A stretch of 52,289 nt of DNA from Candidatus Pacearchaeota archaeon (GCA_016186425.1 JACPLR010000027.1:1-52289); one strand, 5' to 3'. Positions 7,581 through 16,495 are shown, numbered from the stretch's first letter. The notes: a model not told the origin generated them from the letters alone. Program-made: numbers and translations.

Positions 7581-8354
7581 TTAAATTTCTTCCGTTGAAC
7601 CCTCAGCATCATATTTAGCACGCTCCTTAACAGATTCACTATCTTCTTTTTCCTCTTTTTTCTTTTCTTCAGCTAAAGCCTTTGAATTTTGTTTTTTCAA
7701 CTTTTTTTTCTGTTCTTCTAATTTCTCTTCTAATTTAGCAACCCTATCTGGAAGGCGTTTTTTAATAATTGATTTGGTTAAACTTTCTGAAAAGGCAATA
7801 AGCATTATTAAAGCAATAATTAAAATCAATGAAACAACTATTTGTAATGGTAATTCTTTAAATGTTCCAATATAATTAGCAATAAAGAAAGCCAAATTCT
7901 TAGGAATCCGGCCTATAGGAGAAATAGGGGTAGATATAATTATAAAAATACCTAAAAAAGCTAACCATTTAACATACTTAGAATAATCTAATGGAGCAAA
8001 TAACTCAATTAGGTACAGAATTTGAAATATAAATATCAACAAAAATAAATACAAGAAAAGTGTAATAAAAAACAGCCAAGAAAATGAAAATTTCATTCCT
8101 AATAAAATCTCAAATACTGGATCAAAATTTGACATAAATGAACTAATAATATCAAGATATCCTTTTATCCAACTTTTTTCAATCATTTTCCCCCATTCCT
8201 GCTTCAGATAATCAGCAGGAGAATCAGAAAATTCATCTACATTATCCTGTAATTTATCTACTTGATCTTGATTAGGAAGGTTTACTTGAGCGCTTGCAAA
8301 ATTTAATACCAAAATCGCTATAAAAATTAAAAGTATCTCCTTATTTTTTAACAT
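7581..8354 (-). CDS. Exported multi-spanning membrane protein with C-terminal coiled coil
   Basis: 257 residues. It has a cleavable-looking signal peptide ending ASA (residues about 1-22), a charged extracytoplasmic stretch, the motif DPVFEILLG, four hydrophobic segments and a highly charged cytoplasmic tail (KLEEKLEEQKKKLKK, then many Glu and Lys). The architecture, Sec signal plus membrane helices plus charged tail, is shared with the proteins at 10097, 12328 and 14070, and the FEILLG motif recurs as FEFLLG in the protein at 14070. It is convergent with aEF-1beta. Function unknown; a structural membrane part of the nearby surface machinery is only inferred. Confidence 0.75.
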   Translation of the reverse strand: MLKNKEILLIFIAILVLNFASAQVNLPNQDQVDKLQDNVDEFSDSPADYLKQEWGKMIEKSWIKGYLDIISSFMSNFDPVFEILLGMKFSFSWLFFITLFLYLFLLIFIFQILYLIELFAPLDYSKYVKWLAFLGIFIIISTPISPIGRIPKNLAFFIANYIGTFKELPLQIVVSLILIIALIMLIAFSESLTKSIIKKRLPDRVAKLEEKLEEQKKKLKKQNSKALAEEKKKEEKEDSESVKERAKYDAEGSTEEI

Positions 8355-8549
8355 ATTAAAACTAATATCTTAATATTTTTAAAGCTTCATAACCCCAATC
8401 CTAAGCTGAAAAAGGTTCATTTAATCCACTATTAAAGACCATTATATAGTGGTGACAAATCGAAAGGTTTAAATACTAGTTATATCTATATAAATTATAA
8501 AAAATGAGGTTAAAAGCCTCTTAAAATTAAATAGATGATATAAATAAAA

Positions 8550-9869
8550 ATGACAAAAACATGGGTCGATGAATTTTATGAAGCCGAAGGAAAAAGAAGG
8601 GCAAATAGAAGAGATAATATGCAATATGCATGGAATATTGCTAAACCTATTCTACAATATACAGAAGGAGCAGCTATAGCTAGTGTAAAGGGAATAGCAA
8701 AAGCACTTTATGCAACAGGGAGAGGAATAGGCAGGGCTGCAAGCGGAACTGCTGATTTAGCTGTTAAAGTAACTGAAACTTATAACAATGCAAAAAGATA
8801 CGAAGAGCTAAATCCAGAAGCAGTTTATACAAGAATGCCTGAACCAACAGTAGAAGAAATTGAATCAAAACAAAGTCAGTTTAATCTGGCAAGAGTAGAA
8901 TATGAAGAAGCAAGAAGCAATCTTGATTCATTAATAGAAGGAATAAAAAATAGGAAGGATATAATTGATCCCGATGAAATAGATGCTATAAAAAGAATAT
9001 TTAACCAAAGTTCAGACTATACTAAACAAAAAGAAGAGGCATACAATGAAAGTGCAAGAGAATACAGGCAAACAAAGATGAAAGGATACAAGGTAAGAGT
9101 AGGAAATGTAATAAGAAGAATTGCAAATATTGGCGAAAATTCAAGACAATATAAAGGTCTTGAAGAACTATCTAAAAAACTTTCTCAAGAAAGTGGGGAA
9201 AAGGTTAGTCCTAAATATGTTTTTGAAAAAATAAAATCTGAAAAAGAAAGGAAACAGGAAGAAAAAAGATTAAATGAATATAGAAAAGGGATATTAGAAA
9301 TGCAAGAAGTATTAAGGTCAGATACAAAATATCTTACTCTAGAAAATATAACTAATTATAATACATTAGTTAGCCAGCACAATAGCTTATGTCATGAAAT
9401 GGAAAGATACGATCCAAGAGAACGTTTTTCTCAAATAAACATTCCGGAAGGACTAACAGCAGCAAATCCAGAACCTAGCGCTGAAGCAGGAAGATATACA
9501 GAACCAGTTGTAACACATGAAAAATCTGCAACAGCAACACCTACTGAATCACCAAAAACATTAACTGATTATGAAAATTTTTTAAGTTATTTAAAGGGAA
9601 GAAGAACAAAGAGAGAAGTACCAACTTCTGAAAGTGCTACTACTGTTGTTGCAGAAACATTAGAAAGCTGGATATCAGAAGCCGAAGAACCTATAACAGA
9701 GTCTGAATCTGCTACAACTTATAAAATGCCAGAAAGGTCAAAAGAAGCAACCCCTGAAAATACTTCAGGCCCAGATCTATTGAAAAAAGTAGAAGAAATT
9801 GCTAAACAACCCAAAAGAACGCCTCCTAGAATGAAAACTTTTGATATTAAAACTTTTGATTTAAAATAG
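8550..9869 (+). CDS. Large helical, highly charged protein of unknown function
   Basis: 439 residues without signal peptide. Residues about 35-75 contain a small-residue-rich amphipathic region (GAAIASVKGIAKALYATGRG). The middle (about 95-290) is Glu/Lys/Arg-rich and very likely coiled coil. The last 130 residues are Pro/Thr/Ser/Glu-rich and probably disordered, ending with a short direct repeat KTFDIKTFDLK. The start is preceded by a TATA-like GGTTTAAATAC about 80 nt upstream and a small hairpin (GAGG...CCTC) in the leader. It lies in divergent orientation inside a cluster of membrane proteins, so a cytoplasmic scaffold or cargo role is possible, but no family is recognised. Confidence 0.7.
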   Translation: MTKTWVDEFYEAEGKRRANRRDNMQYAWNIAKPILQYTEGAAIASVKGIAKALYATGRGIGRAASGTADLAVKVTETYNNAKRYEELNPEAVYTRMPEPTVEEIESKQSQFNLARVEYEEARSNLDSLIEGIKNRKDIIDPDEIDAIKRIFNQSSDYTKQKEEAYNESAREYRQTKMKGYKVRVGNVIRRIANIGENSRQYKGLEELSKKLSQESGEKVSPKYVFEKIKSEKERKQEEKRLNEYRKGILEMQEVLRSDTKYLTLENITNYNTLVSQHNSLCHEMERYDPRERFSQINIPEGLTAANPEPSAEAGRYTEPVVTHEKSATATPTESPKTLTDYENFLSYLKGRRTKREVPTSESATTVVAETLESWISEAEEPITESESATTYKMPERSKEATPENTSGPDLLKKVEEIAKQPKRTPPRMKTFDIKTFDLK

Positions 9870-10096
9870 GGGAAGATTAAAAAATAAACTAAGTGAACTT
9901 CATTTTTAACTTCATTATCCATTTTAAAACATATAAGATTAAATTTTCATCTTGAGATGATTTAGCTTTATTTATATTCATTAATATTTAATCTATAGCT
10001 AAACTGCTCTCCATTATTTTATATTTTTACTTATGATTTTATCCCTAAGCCAAGAGCTTAGAGTATTAGGAAGAATAAAAAGATTTAAGAAAAAAA

Positions 10097-10747
10097 CTAA
10101 TTAGCTTGTCTTCCAGCAGCCCTGTTCAATGCAGCACCTTTTCTTGTTTCCTGAACCTTTTTTTCTAATTTTGTTGCCAATCTAACTATCCCATAATATT
10201 CTACTAAAGAAGGTAAAGCACCAATCTCAATAGCGATTACAATTGACCTGAAAAAACCATTAAGCCCAATTATTTCTAAAGTAATAATCTGAAAAATTCT
10301 GTTAATTATAGGTATAAACATAATAACTGCATAACCAATGCCTAATAAAACTGGTTTCCATATTCTTCCGGCAATAGTATTAAGCCATCTTGTCCTGCTC
10401 TCTGTTATTTCTTCCTCATCTTTTCCTTTCATAGCAAGAGCATTAAAATCATTAACAGCCCATCTATATATTCTAATAAAAAAATAAATTCCCCACAACC
10501 ACAATCCGGCTAATAAACCTGTAAAAAAATATCCCCATCCACTAATATTATAACCCAAAGCATCTTTTAAAAAATCAATAGAACTTGAAGGAAATTCATT
10601 AAAAATCTTTGTAAAATCAGTTTCCTTGATATTAGTTTTAATATTATTAAAAGCCTCACTCATAATATCTGCGCTTACAAAATTAGCAATAAAAATTAAA
10701 ATAAAAAAAACAGAAATAAACCTATAATTTTTCTTTTTACTCTTCAT
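10097..10747 (-). CDS. Exported membrane protein, paralogue 1 of a three-gene tandem family
   Basis: 216 residues when started at the ATG at 10747, which has ATATTTAAAT about 27 nt upstream; an ATG 9 bases earlier is also in frame. It has a signal peptide ending VSA, one or two central membrane helices, then the family signature: WKPVLLGIGYAVIMFIP, then NRIFQIITLEI, then R-x-I-V-I-A...G-x-L-P...E-Y. The C-terminus is basic. The same signature occurs in the two genes that follow in the same orientation (WKIFPIGIFYAVIMMIP and FIPIINRIIQVITFEI), so the three arose by duplication. Each has its own TATA box. Function unknown. Confidence 0.8.
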   Translation of the reverse strand: MKSKKKNYRFISVFFILIFIANFVSADIMSEAFNNIKTNIKETDFTKIFNEFPSSSIDFLKDALGYNISGWGYFFTGLLAGLWLWGIYFFIRIYRWAVNDFNALAMKGKDEEEITESRTRWLNTIAGRIWKPVLLGIGYAVIMFIPIINRIFQIITLEIIGLNGFFRSIVIAIEIGALPSLVEYYGIVRLATKLEKKVQETRKGAALNRAAGRQAN

Positions 10748-10781
10748 ATAAAACATAAATTAACACAATTTAAATATATAA

Positions 10782-11522
10782 CTATCCAGATGAAGCAGCT
10801 TTTATATTCTTAACTCCATACTTTATATCCATTAACTTCTTGTAATATTTCATCCTTAATCTATATCTCGAATAAGCTTCAATTGCTCCTGGCAACAAAC
10901 CAAGGTAAAATGCCAAAATAATTGATCTTAAAAATTCCCCAACTTCCAAAAACTTAAATGTAATTGTATCAATAAAAGGGTTAACAAGAGGAATCATCAT
11001 TATCACAGCATAAAAGATTCCTATTGGAAATATTTTCCAAAAACTACTGCCAATAAACCCAAGCCAGCTACTCTGAAGTCTCTTTGCTTCAGCAATTGCA
11101 TTTGGTTTAAATGGTTGCAACATTTTTAGAAAACCAACCCTAACAGTCCATCCAATGAACAAATAACATAAATGTATCCATAATCCAACTAAAAGGCCTG
11201 TTGTTAATTTAGGATAAAAGAAACTAAAAACTGTTTCATTAAATCCAAGAGTATCTAAAGCAAATTTTTTTGAATGTGGAATTATCTGACCCATAATAAT
11301 ATTATCATTTGTCCATGTTTTGACAGAACTCCAGTAATATTCCCAATAATTAGTATTTTTTAATTCTTCCCTTTCTTTAATAGCTTTCTGATATCCAATA
11401 TAATAAAATCCGGAAGAGATAATAACAAATAGCAATATTATTCCTATTATTGATAAAAATATGCCTTTAAAGCTAACCTTCCCCCTCTTATTTTTAGTAT
11501 TAATAAACTTGCTACTTCTCAT
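10782..11522 (-). CDS. Membrane protein, paralogue 2 of the three-gene tandem family
   Basis: 246 residues with an N-terminal anchor (about residues 20-45) after a basic stretch, two central helices and the shared block WKIFPIGIFYAVIMMIP, then NPFIDTITFKFLEVGEFLRS, then LGLLPGAIEAYSRYR. The pattern matches paralogue 1 almost position by position in its second half; the N-terminal halves have diverged. There is no clear signal cleavage site, so it is probably a membrane-retained form. A TATA-like ATTTAAAT lies about 26 nt before the ATG. Function unknown. Confidence 0.8.
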   Translation of the reverse strand: MRSSKFINTKNKRGKVSFKGIFLSIIGIILLFVIISSGFYYIGYQKAIKEREELKNTNYWEYYWSSVKTWTNDNIIMGQIIPHSKKFALDTLGFNETVFSFFYPKLTTGLLVGLWIHLCYLFIGWTVRVGFLKMLQPFKPNAIAEAKRLQSSWLGFIGSSFWKIFPIGIFYAVIMMIPLVNPFIDTITFKFLEVGEFLRSIILAFYLGLLPGAIEAYSRYRLRMKYYKKLMDIKYGVKNIKAASSG

Positions 11523-11564
11523 ATTATGCTTAAACTAAAATTTCTTAATTTAAATATCTATCAA

Positions 11565-12293
11565 TTATGCCCTAGCAGCTTGCCTAAGCATCTCACGCCC
11601 AAATTCCTCATCAAGCTTTTCCCTATATTCTCTTTTTCTTTTTGAAAATCTAACATATTCTTTCCAAATTAGAGGAAAGAAATATAATACTGCCGCAATA
11701 ATAAATGCTCTTAACCACCAAGGAAATCCAATACCTGTAAAAACATCGGTATTTTTATAGTCAAATATCCAGCGAATATCTAAAATCTCGAAGGTGATAA
11801 CTTGAATTATTCTGTTTATAATTGGAATAAACATTAAAATCAGAAATAAAATTGCAGGAATTACAATTTTTTTAAAATAACTTCTGAGTGATTCTACAGC
11901 TAAATCTACCCAATCATATGGTAATCCTGTATAAACCTCCCCAAAGTATTTTAAAGTACTTCCAATTAAAGAAAAGATCAACCCAAATATAAGAATAGCA
12001 ATTGCCTCAAACAAATATTCTATTTTCCATACAGATTTTCCCTGCCAAGTCTGCCCACCTGTAATCCAACTAACTTTATCCCATATAAATGCTAAAGGAA
12101 CACTAATTACGTTTTTTACCAGATTTAATACAAAAGAAAAGCTGGATTTGATAACACCCCACAATCCGATATCCGCTTTATTTGATATAGGAGAGTTAAA
12201 AATAAAAATAAGAGGAATGACAATGAGAAGTAAAATACATATGATAAGAAATCCCGCCGCGATTTTAAAAATAAAAGGAACTTTATTTGCCAT
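11565..12293 (-). CDS. Membrane protein, paralogue 3 of the three-gene tandem family
   Basis: 242 residues. It has an N-terminal hydrophobic helix (about 10-32), further helices near 50-70 and 92-115, then the family block FLILMFIPIINRIIQVITFEI and a final helix before a very charged tail (FSKRKREYREKLDEEFGRE). Compared with its neighbours it has lost the WK..GI part but keeps IP(I/V)N...(Q/D)xIT. It is the first gene of the trio in transcription order and has its own TATA-like ACATTTAAAG. Function unknown. Confidence 0.78.
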   Translation of the reverse strand: MANKVPFIFKIAAGFLIICILLLIVIPLIFIFNSPISNKADIGLWGVIKSSFSFVLNLVKNVISVPLAFIWDKVSWITGGQTWQGKSVWKIEYLFEAIAILIFGLIFSLIGSTLKYFGEVYTGLPYDWVDLAVESLRSYFKKIVIPAILFLILMFIPIINRIIQVITFEILDIRWIFDYKNTDVFTGIGFPWWLRAFIIAAVLYFFPLIWKEYVRFSKRKREYREKLDEEFGREMLRQAARA

Positions 12294-12327
12294 ATATTAA
12301 TTATATTAGAACACTTTAAATGTTTTG

Positions 12328-13317
12328 CTAAGTCCTCTGGATTTCTTGAGATCTTGCTTTATCATAAGCATGAGATCTCTCTAACATTTGTTTTTGTGCT
12401 TGTATTTCAGCATCTACTTTTTCTTTTGAAAGCCATGCAGTAACAACCTTTCCACCCATTACAAATACAACAAAAACAAATATTGAAGCAATCCACATTA
12501 CAGTTGTAACTACAGGATCTGGACGTATATTAGTAATAGCCTGTTTATATCCTTCAGTTCCTAAGAAAAAACAGATAATAGCACTTCTTCCAGGAACCCA
12601 GCCATTAGTTATAAGCATGGTAATCCCTGATTTAATAAACAAGTAAGCAGAATAAATAACCCACATTATCTTGCTTGAAAATATCCCTACAGGACTTCCT
12701 TTAGTTGCGACAACAACTGTAAAAAAAACTAAAATCATAATTGGAAAAAATAAGCTTAAAGTTACTCCAAGAGCAGTATAAGACTGCAAAATCGCGACTA
12801 TCTCGCTGGTTGTGATTGCAAAAGTTGCTAAAAACCCGCCAATAATTGCAATTAAAGTTCTGACAAATGTCGATCCAGATGAACCTGTCCCAAACGAATC
12901 AGGGAAGTTAACATAAGCAAGAACGGAATAAATTAAAATAATTACAAGAAATAGAAGAAGGTATTTAATAAAAACTCCATCAAAATTATCTTTGCCATAA
13001 AGTCCTTTTTCCCAAGTCTCTAATCTACTTGTAATAAAAGCTGGAAGTCCTGAATTTTTTAAAGAAGTGGTTAATGCTCCAGAAAAATCGGTTGTTTCTG
13101 GTCGAGAAGTATCAATTCCTTTTTGTTTAAGATACTCATTTAATGTAACAGGCCCATAAGTCAAATCCCCCTTATTATACATATTAACAGCATTTTGATA
13201 ATTATCAACTTGAGTCCAACAAGATTGTTTCTCTTCAGCAGCGCTCACCAACCCAGGCACAACAATCAATGCTAAAAATATAATCAAGAATAATATCGGA
13301 AGTAAACTTTTTTTCAT
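12328..13317 (-). CDS. Exported six-helix membrane protein of unknown function
   Basis: 329 residues. A signal peptide ends VSA near residue 26. It is followed by about 90 residues of extracytoplasmic domain with a single Cys, five or six membrane helices (about residues 114-285) and a charged cytoplasmic tail (KEKVDAEIQAQKQ). The segment RTLIAIIGGFLATFAI...Y-T-A-L-G-V-T-L...FFP resembles RSITLVIATAVSILAI...Y-G-T-F-G-V-V-L...IPF in the protein at 14070, so these two are likely distant paralogues. TATA box TTTATAAAT lies upstream of the ATG. It may be a channel-like part of the surface apparatus, but that is inference from topology. Confidence 0.78.
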   Translation of the reverse strand: MKKSLLPILFLIIFLALIVVPGLVSAAEEKQSCWTQVDNYQNAVNMYNKGDLTYGPVTLNEYLKQKGIDTSRPETTDFSGALTTSLKNSGLPAFITSRLETWEKGLYGKDNFDGVFIKYLLLFLVIILIYSVLAYVNFPDSFGTGSSGSTFVRTLIAIIGGFLATFAITTSEIVAILQSYTALGVTLSLFFPIMILVFFTVVVATKGSPVGIFSSKIMWVIYSAYLFIKSGITMLITNGWVPGRSAIICFFLGTEGYKQAITNIRPDPVVTTVMWIASIFVFVVFVMGGKVVTAWLSKEKVDAEIQAQKQMLERSHAYDKARSQEIQRT

Positions 13318-13351
13318 TTTAATTTATGTCTTATTTTATTTATAAAGATTA

Positions 13352-13885
13352 TTATCTTCTCCTTTTTTTAAATAATAATGAAGTCTCAAAGAACTTTCTT
13401 GATTTCTTGTCAAATAAAAGCAAATATCCCAAAATACCATAAATTACAAATCCAGCTAGTGCAGACCAATCAAGTGTAATAACTAAAGATAATGAGAGTA
13501 TAAAGCCTATAAAAATAATAATTACTGCAGCAAGATAAGCCAGTTTCCTTCCTTTTAGCAGTCCGTTGGCTATAAGAAACTGAATAATTCCCCAAATAAA
13601 AATTCCCGCTCCAGAAAGCAATATTGCAGTAAATAATCCCTGATTAATTAAATCATTCCATAAAGAAATCGATGGGATAAGTTCTGCTAGTTTCTCTGAA
13701 TCAACAGCTGAAAATAAAGCCACGCCAAAAAGCCCTCCGATAATAACAATCAGACCAAAAAGAAGAGTTAATATTGCAATTATATAAAAAAATACAGCGA
13801 CAATTTTAGTGCTTAATGGAGCCTTTATAGGCTTAATAAAATTTCTTCTAGATAATTTTCTCTTCACTTTCCCTCTTTTAGCCAT
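13352..13885 (-). CDS. Four-helix membrane protein with basic ends
   Basis: 177 residues. It starts with a strongly basic stretch (MAKRGKVKRKLSRRNF), has four hydrophobic segments (about residues 27-55, 85-108, 117-136 and 141-157) and ends LFKKRRR. No signal cleavage site and no recognised family. The positive ends predict both termini in the cytoplasm. It is the promoter-proximal gene of the run 13.9 to 10.1 kb. Confidence 0.72.
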   Translation of the reverse strand: MAKRGKVKRKLSRRNFIKPIKAPLSTKIVAVFFYIIAILTLLFGLIVIIGGLFGVALFSAVDSEKLAELIPSISLWNDLINQGLFTAILLSGAGIFIWGIIQFLIANGLLKGRKLAYLAAVIIIFIGFILSLSLVITLDWSALAGFVIYGILGYLLLFDKKSRKFFETSLLFKKRRR

Positions 13886-13943
13886 GCTTAATCTAGGATT
13901 TTTTTATTTTTAAATCTATCTCTAAAACAGGTTTAAAAATAAC

Positions 13944-14001
13944 CCTCTTGAATCATGCCATAACCCTGCATAATTTATCGCTTAAAAGATTAACATTTAG
14001 A
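13944..14001 (+). repeat. Core intergenic repeat (module B)
   Basis: CTCTTGAATCATGCCATAAC, then CCTGCATAATTTATCGC. It lies in the divergent gap between 13885 and 14070. Confidence 0.6.
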
Positions 14002-14040
14002 ATACTTACTCAACTTAACTTAATTGTCATTAAAGCAATC

Positions 14041-14048
14041 TTTTTAAA
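14041..14048 (+). promoter_or_regulatory. TATA box for the gene at 14070
   Basis: TTTTTAAA centred 25 nt upstream of the ATG; predicts a leaderless transcript. Confidence 0.5.
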
Positions 14049-14069
14049 CTTCTTATTGCTTATTCAAAT

Positions 14070-14876
14070 ATGATCAAAAAGAGAAATATTGTTTTATTAA
14101 GTATATTATCAATTATTGCATTTTTTTCAATAATAAATTTTGTTTCAGCCCAGCCACAAAGTAATTTTTTTGAAAGTCTAGATTTGGGAATCGGCATAAC
14201 TCAAATAATATATCAGATGACAGAATTCTTCAGGCCAATATTTGAATTCCTTCTCGGCCCGTATGCAAGCACGCAATTTTTTTATGCAAAAGTCTTATTA
14301 CTGATACTTATGTTTGTATTTGTCTATTGGGCATTAGACCGGCTTCCATTATTCCAGGGTTATAGAAGCATTACTTTAGTAATTGCAACCGCTGTTTCAA
14401 TTCTTGCAATAAGATACCTAAGTGAAAATGATCTTATCCTAGGAATACTACTTCCATACGGGACATTCGGAGTTGTTCTTACAACACTAATACCCTTTTT
14501 CCTATTTGGATACATGATTCATGCAACAGGGATGCCAGGAATAGGAAGGAAAGTTGGGTGGGGATTTTTTGGAATAGTTTTCTTTATATTATGGAGAACA
14601 AAAGCTGGAGAAATTGGAGATATTTCAAATTATATATATACCGGAACTTTAATAGGAGTAGCTGTAATGCTTGTTTTTGATAAATCAGTTCATGCCTATT
14701 TCAGAGGCCTTGAAATGAAAGAATTTGAAAAACAAACTTACGAAGCAGAAGTTGCAAATCTGCAAAGAGAACTTTTCCAGCTTGCACAATCAGGGGCTTC
14801 AGGTCCGCAAATAGATGCCAGAACAAACAGAATTAAAAGAAGATTAAGGCATTTAGGTGCTAAATATGCAAGCTAA
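14070..14876 (+). CDS. Exported multi-spanning membrane protein, distant paralogue of the protein at 12328
   Basis: 268 residues. It has a signal peptide ending VSA (residue about 27), a short external segment with FRPIFEFLLGPYAS (compare DPVFEILLG in the protein at 7581), six hydrophobic segments and a coiled cytoplasmic tail (MKEFEKQTYEAEVANLQRE) that ends in Arg/Lys-rich helices. The third and fourth helices share Y-x-x-x-G-V-x-L-x-x-x-x-P with the 12328 protein. It is transcribed away from the rest of the cluster from its own TATA box. Function unknown. Confidence 0.77.
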   Translation: MIKKRNIVLLSILSIIAFFSIINFVSAQPQSNFFESLDLGIGITQIIYQMTEFFRPIFEFLLGPYASTQFFYAKVLLLILMFVFVYWALDRLPLFQGYRSITLVIATAVSILAIRYLSENDLILGILLPYGTFGVVLTTLIPFFLFGYMIHATGMPGIGRKVGWGFFGIVFFILWRTKAGEIGDISNYIYTGTLIGVAVMLVFDKSVHAYFRGLEMKEFEKQTYEAEVANLQRELFQLAQSGASGPQIDARTNRIKRRLRHLGAKYAS

Positions 14877-15184
14877 AAAATAAAAAGAAGTTAAAATTTC
14901 TTAAAGTATGAATATTAACAATTCAAACTAATAAACCGGGTAAAATCATTGCAGTATTTTCAAAACCTCATTATGAAATCATGCCATATCTCTGCCTACT
15001 TTATACATCTTAAGTTACTTATCATTAAATTATCATCAATAACCTAGATCTAATAAATCTTTCTATTTTTCATGAAATAACTAAGTTATTTCTAATAAAA
15101 AAATAATTTTTACTAAGTTATAAGGAAATAAAGTGTATTTAGACCCTACATTTCTAGTATACTTTAAAATATCTAATTTTAGAA
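14877..15184. repeat. Gene-free gap with a core repeat (module B)
   Basis: One good core copy at about 14957-15045: TTTTCAAAACCTCATTATGA, then AATCATGCCATATCTCTGCC, then TACTTTATACATCTTAAG, then TTACTTATCATTAAATTATC. The downstream flank ATCATTAAATTATCATCAAT is also found after the copy at 34097, so the repeated unit is longer than the core there. No open frame is seen. Confidence 0.6.
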
Positions 15185-15454
15185 TTACTTCTTCCCCAAT
15201 CGTCTATATCCAACAACATTCTTTCCGTGATAAATAGGCACTTCTTTTGCCTGTTTTCCCCCGCCAGAACCCCTTAATAAAAGAATTGCAACAATAATAA
15301 CTGCGAAACCAGCAATTATAACATATAAATCATTAATGCTTCCGATAAATGGCAGAATTGTTTTAACAATTGTTGTCTCTTTAACAGGCTTTACTGTTAA
15401 GGATAAAATTGCTATTCCAACCAAAGATAAAATATAACCTAATATTTTGCTCAT
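15185..15454 (-). CDS. Small two-helix membrane protein
   Basis: 89 residues with two hydrophobic helices (about 4-22 and 42-61), a Gly-rich linker (RGSGGGK) and a compact basic end EVPIYHGKNVVGYRRLGKK. I recall a similar end (VPIY...VVGYRR) on small proteins of related archaea, but know no function. Its start has AGAGGAAA 4 nt upstream. It is encoded between the membrane-protein cluster and the prepilin peptidase, so a link to the surface machinery is possible. Confidence 0.7.
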   Translation of the reverse strand: MSKILGYILSLVGIAILSLTVKPVKETTIVKTILPFIGSINDLYVIIAGFAVIIVAILLLRGSGGGKQAKEVPIYHGKNVVGYRRLGKK

Positions 15455-15501
15455 TTCCTTTCCTCTTTTTAACCGATAAAATAGATAAAGAAAAGAGATA
15501 T

Positions 15502-15711
15502 TTAAACTTTGCTTTTAGCCATTTTTAGATCAGGAATAACAGAATTAATCAATATATTTTGTTGTCTGCTCCATTCTCTATCTGTATGTGTTTTAATATA
15601 CTCTACCCAAAATCTAATAAAATTAAGCTTGTCTTCTTCATTAGTTATTCCAGGTTCCATAAAATTTCTTTTTATTATTTCCATTGTCTTTTCTTCATTA
15701 TTATATTTCAT
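15502..15711 (-). CDS. Hypothetical 69-residue protein
   Basis: The frame reads much further upstream but is then antisense to the HIT-like gene. From the ATG at 15711 it gives a sensible soluble protein, rich in charged residues with a helical centre (EEDKLNFIRFWVEYIKTHTD, then REWSRQQNILINSVIPDL). A TATA-like TTTTTATATTTATTG lies about 25 nt before this ATG, and the gene is divergent from the HIT-like gene at 15791 with an 80-bp shared promoter region. No family is recognised. Confidence 0.6.
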   Translation of the reverse strand: MKYNNEEKTMEIIKRNFMEPGITNEEDKLNFIRFWVEYIKTHTDREWSRQQNILINSVIPDLKMAKSKV

Positions 15712-15758
15712 TTTATATTTAAGAACAATAAATATAAAAACATGCCTATACTCCACCA

Positions 15759-15767
15759 TTAAATATA
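15759..15767 (+). promoter_or_regulatory. TATA box of the HIT-like gene
   Basis: TTAAATATA centred 28 nt before the ATG at 15791; leaderless. It lies in the divergent promoter region with the 69-residue gene. Confidence 0.5.
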
Positions 15768-15790
15768 CAATAAAGAATCTCAAAAATAAT

Positions 15791-16495
15791 ATGCTAACCC
15801 AAGAACAGATTAAACAGGTAAAAGAACAGCTTTTCAAACAACTGGAAGCATGGCCAGAAGAGCAAAGAGAATCAGCAAGAGAACAAATAGAAGCAATGTC
15901 AGATGAAGAACTAGAGCAGTTTTTAATTAAAAATAAGATGATAAGAGCAAAAGAAGATTCTGAAAGCCAAGAATCTTCAAACTCAAGAGCAAGTGAAGAA
16001 AACCAAAAAGAAGCAGCCGCCCAATGCACATTCTGTCTTTTATCCTCGGGAAAAATACCAGTTTACAAAGTAGCTGAAAATAAGCAGGCAATCGCAATAC
16101 TTGAAATAAACCCTGTTTCTAAAGGTCATGTATTAATTCTGCCAAAAAACCATATTAAAGCAACAAAAATGCCTTCTTCAGCTTTATCTTTAGCTAAAAA
16201 AATATCAAAAAAGCTTGAAACAAAACTAGACCCAAAGCCTAAAAAAATAGATCTAGCAACAACCGAACTTTTCCAGCACGGAATAATAAACATAATTCCG
16301 GTTTATAATAATGAAAACCTTGGCAGCGAAAGAAAAAAAGCCCCTGAAAACGAACTTAAAGAACTGCAGGAAAAACTGGCTTTAAAATCAAAAGAAAACT
16401 CAGAAAAAGAAAATAGCGAAAAAGTAGAAAAAATAAAAATTAAAAAGCCAAAGCTAGAAAAGAAATTATTAAATTTGCCGAAGAGGATACCTTAA
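15791..16495 (+). CDS. HIT-domain protein with degenerate histidine triad
   Basis: 234 residues. An N-terminal helical extension (1-55) is followed by a Ser/Glu-rich linker and a HIT (histidine triad nucleotide hydrolase/transferase) fold: C79-x-x-C82, LEINPVSKGHVLILPKNH (103-121) and the triad region QHGIINIIP. In active HIT proteins this reads H-x-H-x-H-x-x-P; here positions 163, 165 and 167 are His, Ile and Asn, so the catalytic middle His is lost. The last 60 residues are very Lys/Glu-rich. It is probably a binding rather than hydrolytic protein. The start is set by the TATA box; an ATG far upstream would run through the divergent gene. Confidence 0.82.
   Translation: MLTQEQIKQVKEQLFKQLEAWPEEQRESAREQIEAMSDEELEQFLIKNKMIRAKEDSESQESSNSRASEENQKEAAAQCTFCLLSSGKIPVYKVAENKQAIAILEINPVSKGHVLILPKNHIKATKMPSSALSLAKKISKKLETKLDPKPKKIDLATTELFQHGIINIIPVYNNENLGSERKKAPENELKELQEKLALKSKENSEKENSEKVEKIKIKKPKLEKKLLNLPKRIP

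Noticed and set aside
8504-8524. Six-codon leader peptide before the gene at 8550
   Set aside because: Too short to support; it lies in a small GAGG/CCTC hairpin and has no regulatory codon pattern.
14957-15045. Core repeats as box C/D sRNA genes
   Set aside because: CTGA-like boxes occur in some copies but no consistent RTGATGA box C is present at the right spacing.
15509-15790. Upstream extension of the HIT-like gene
   Set aside because: It runs through the divergent gene and promoter; the TATA box at 15759 fixes the start at 15791.
15712-16029. Upstream extension of the 69-residue minus-strand gene
   Set aside because: It is antisense to the HIT-like gene, is Ser/Cys-rich in a way typical of mirror frames, and a promoter lies at 15728-15738.
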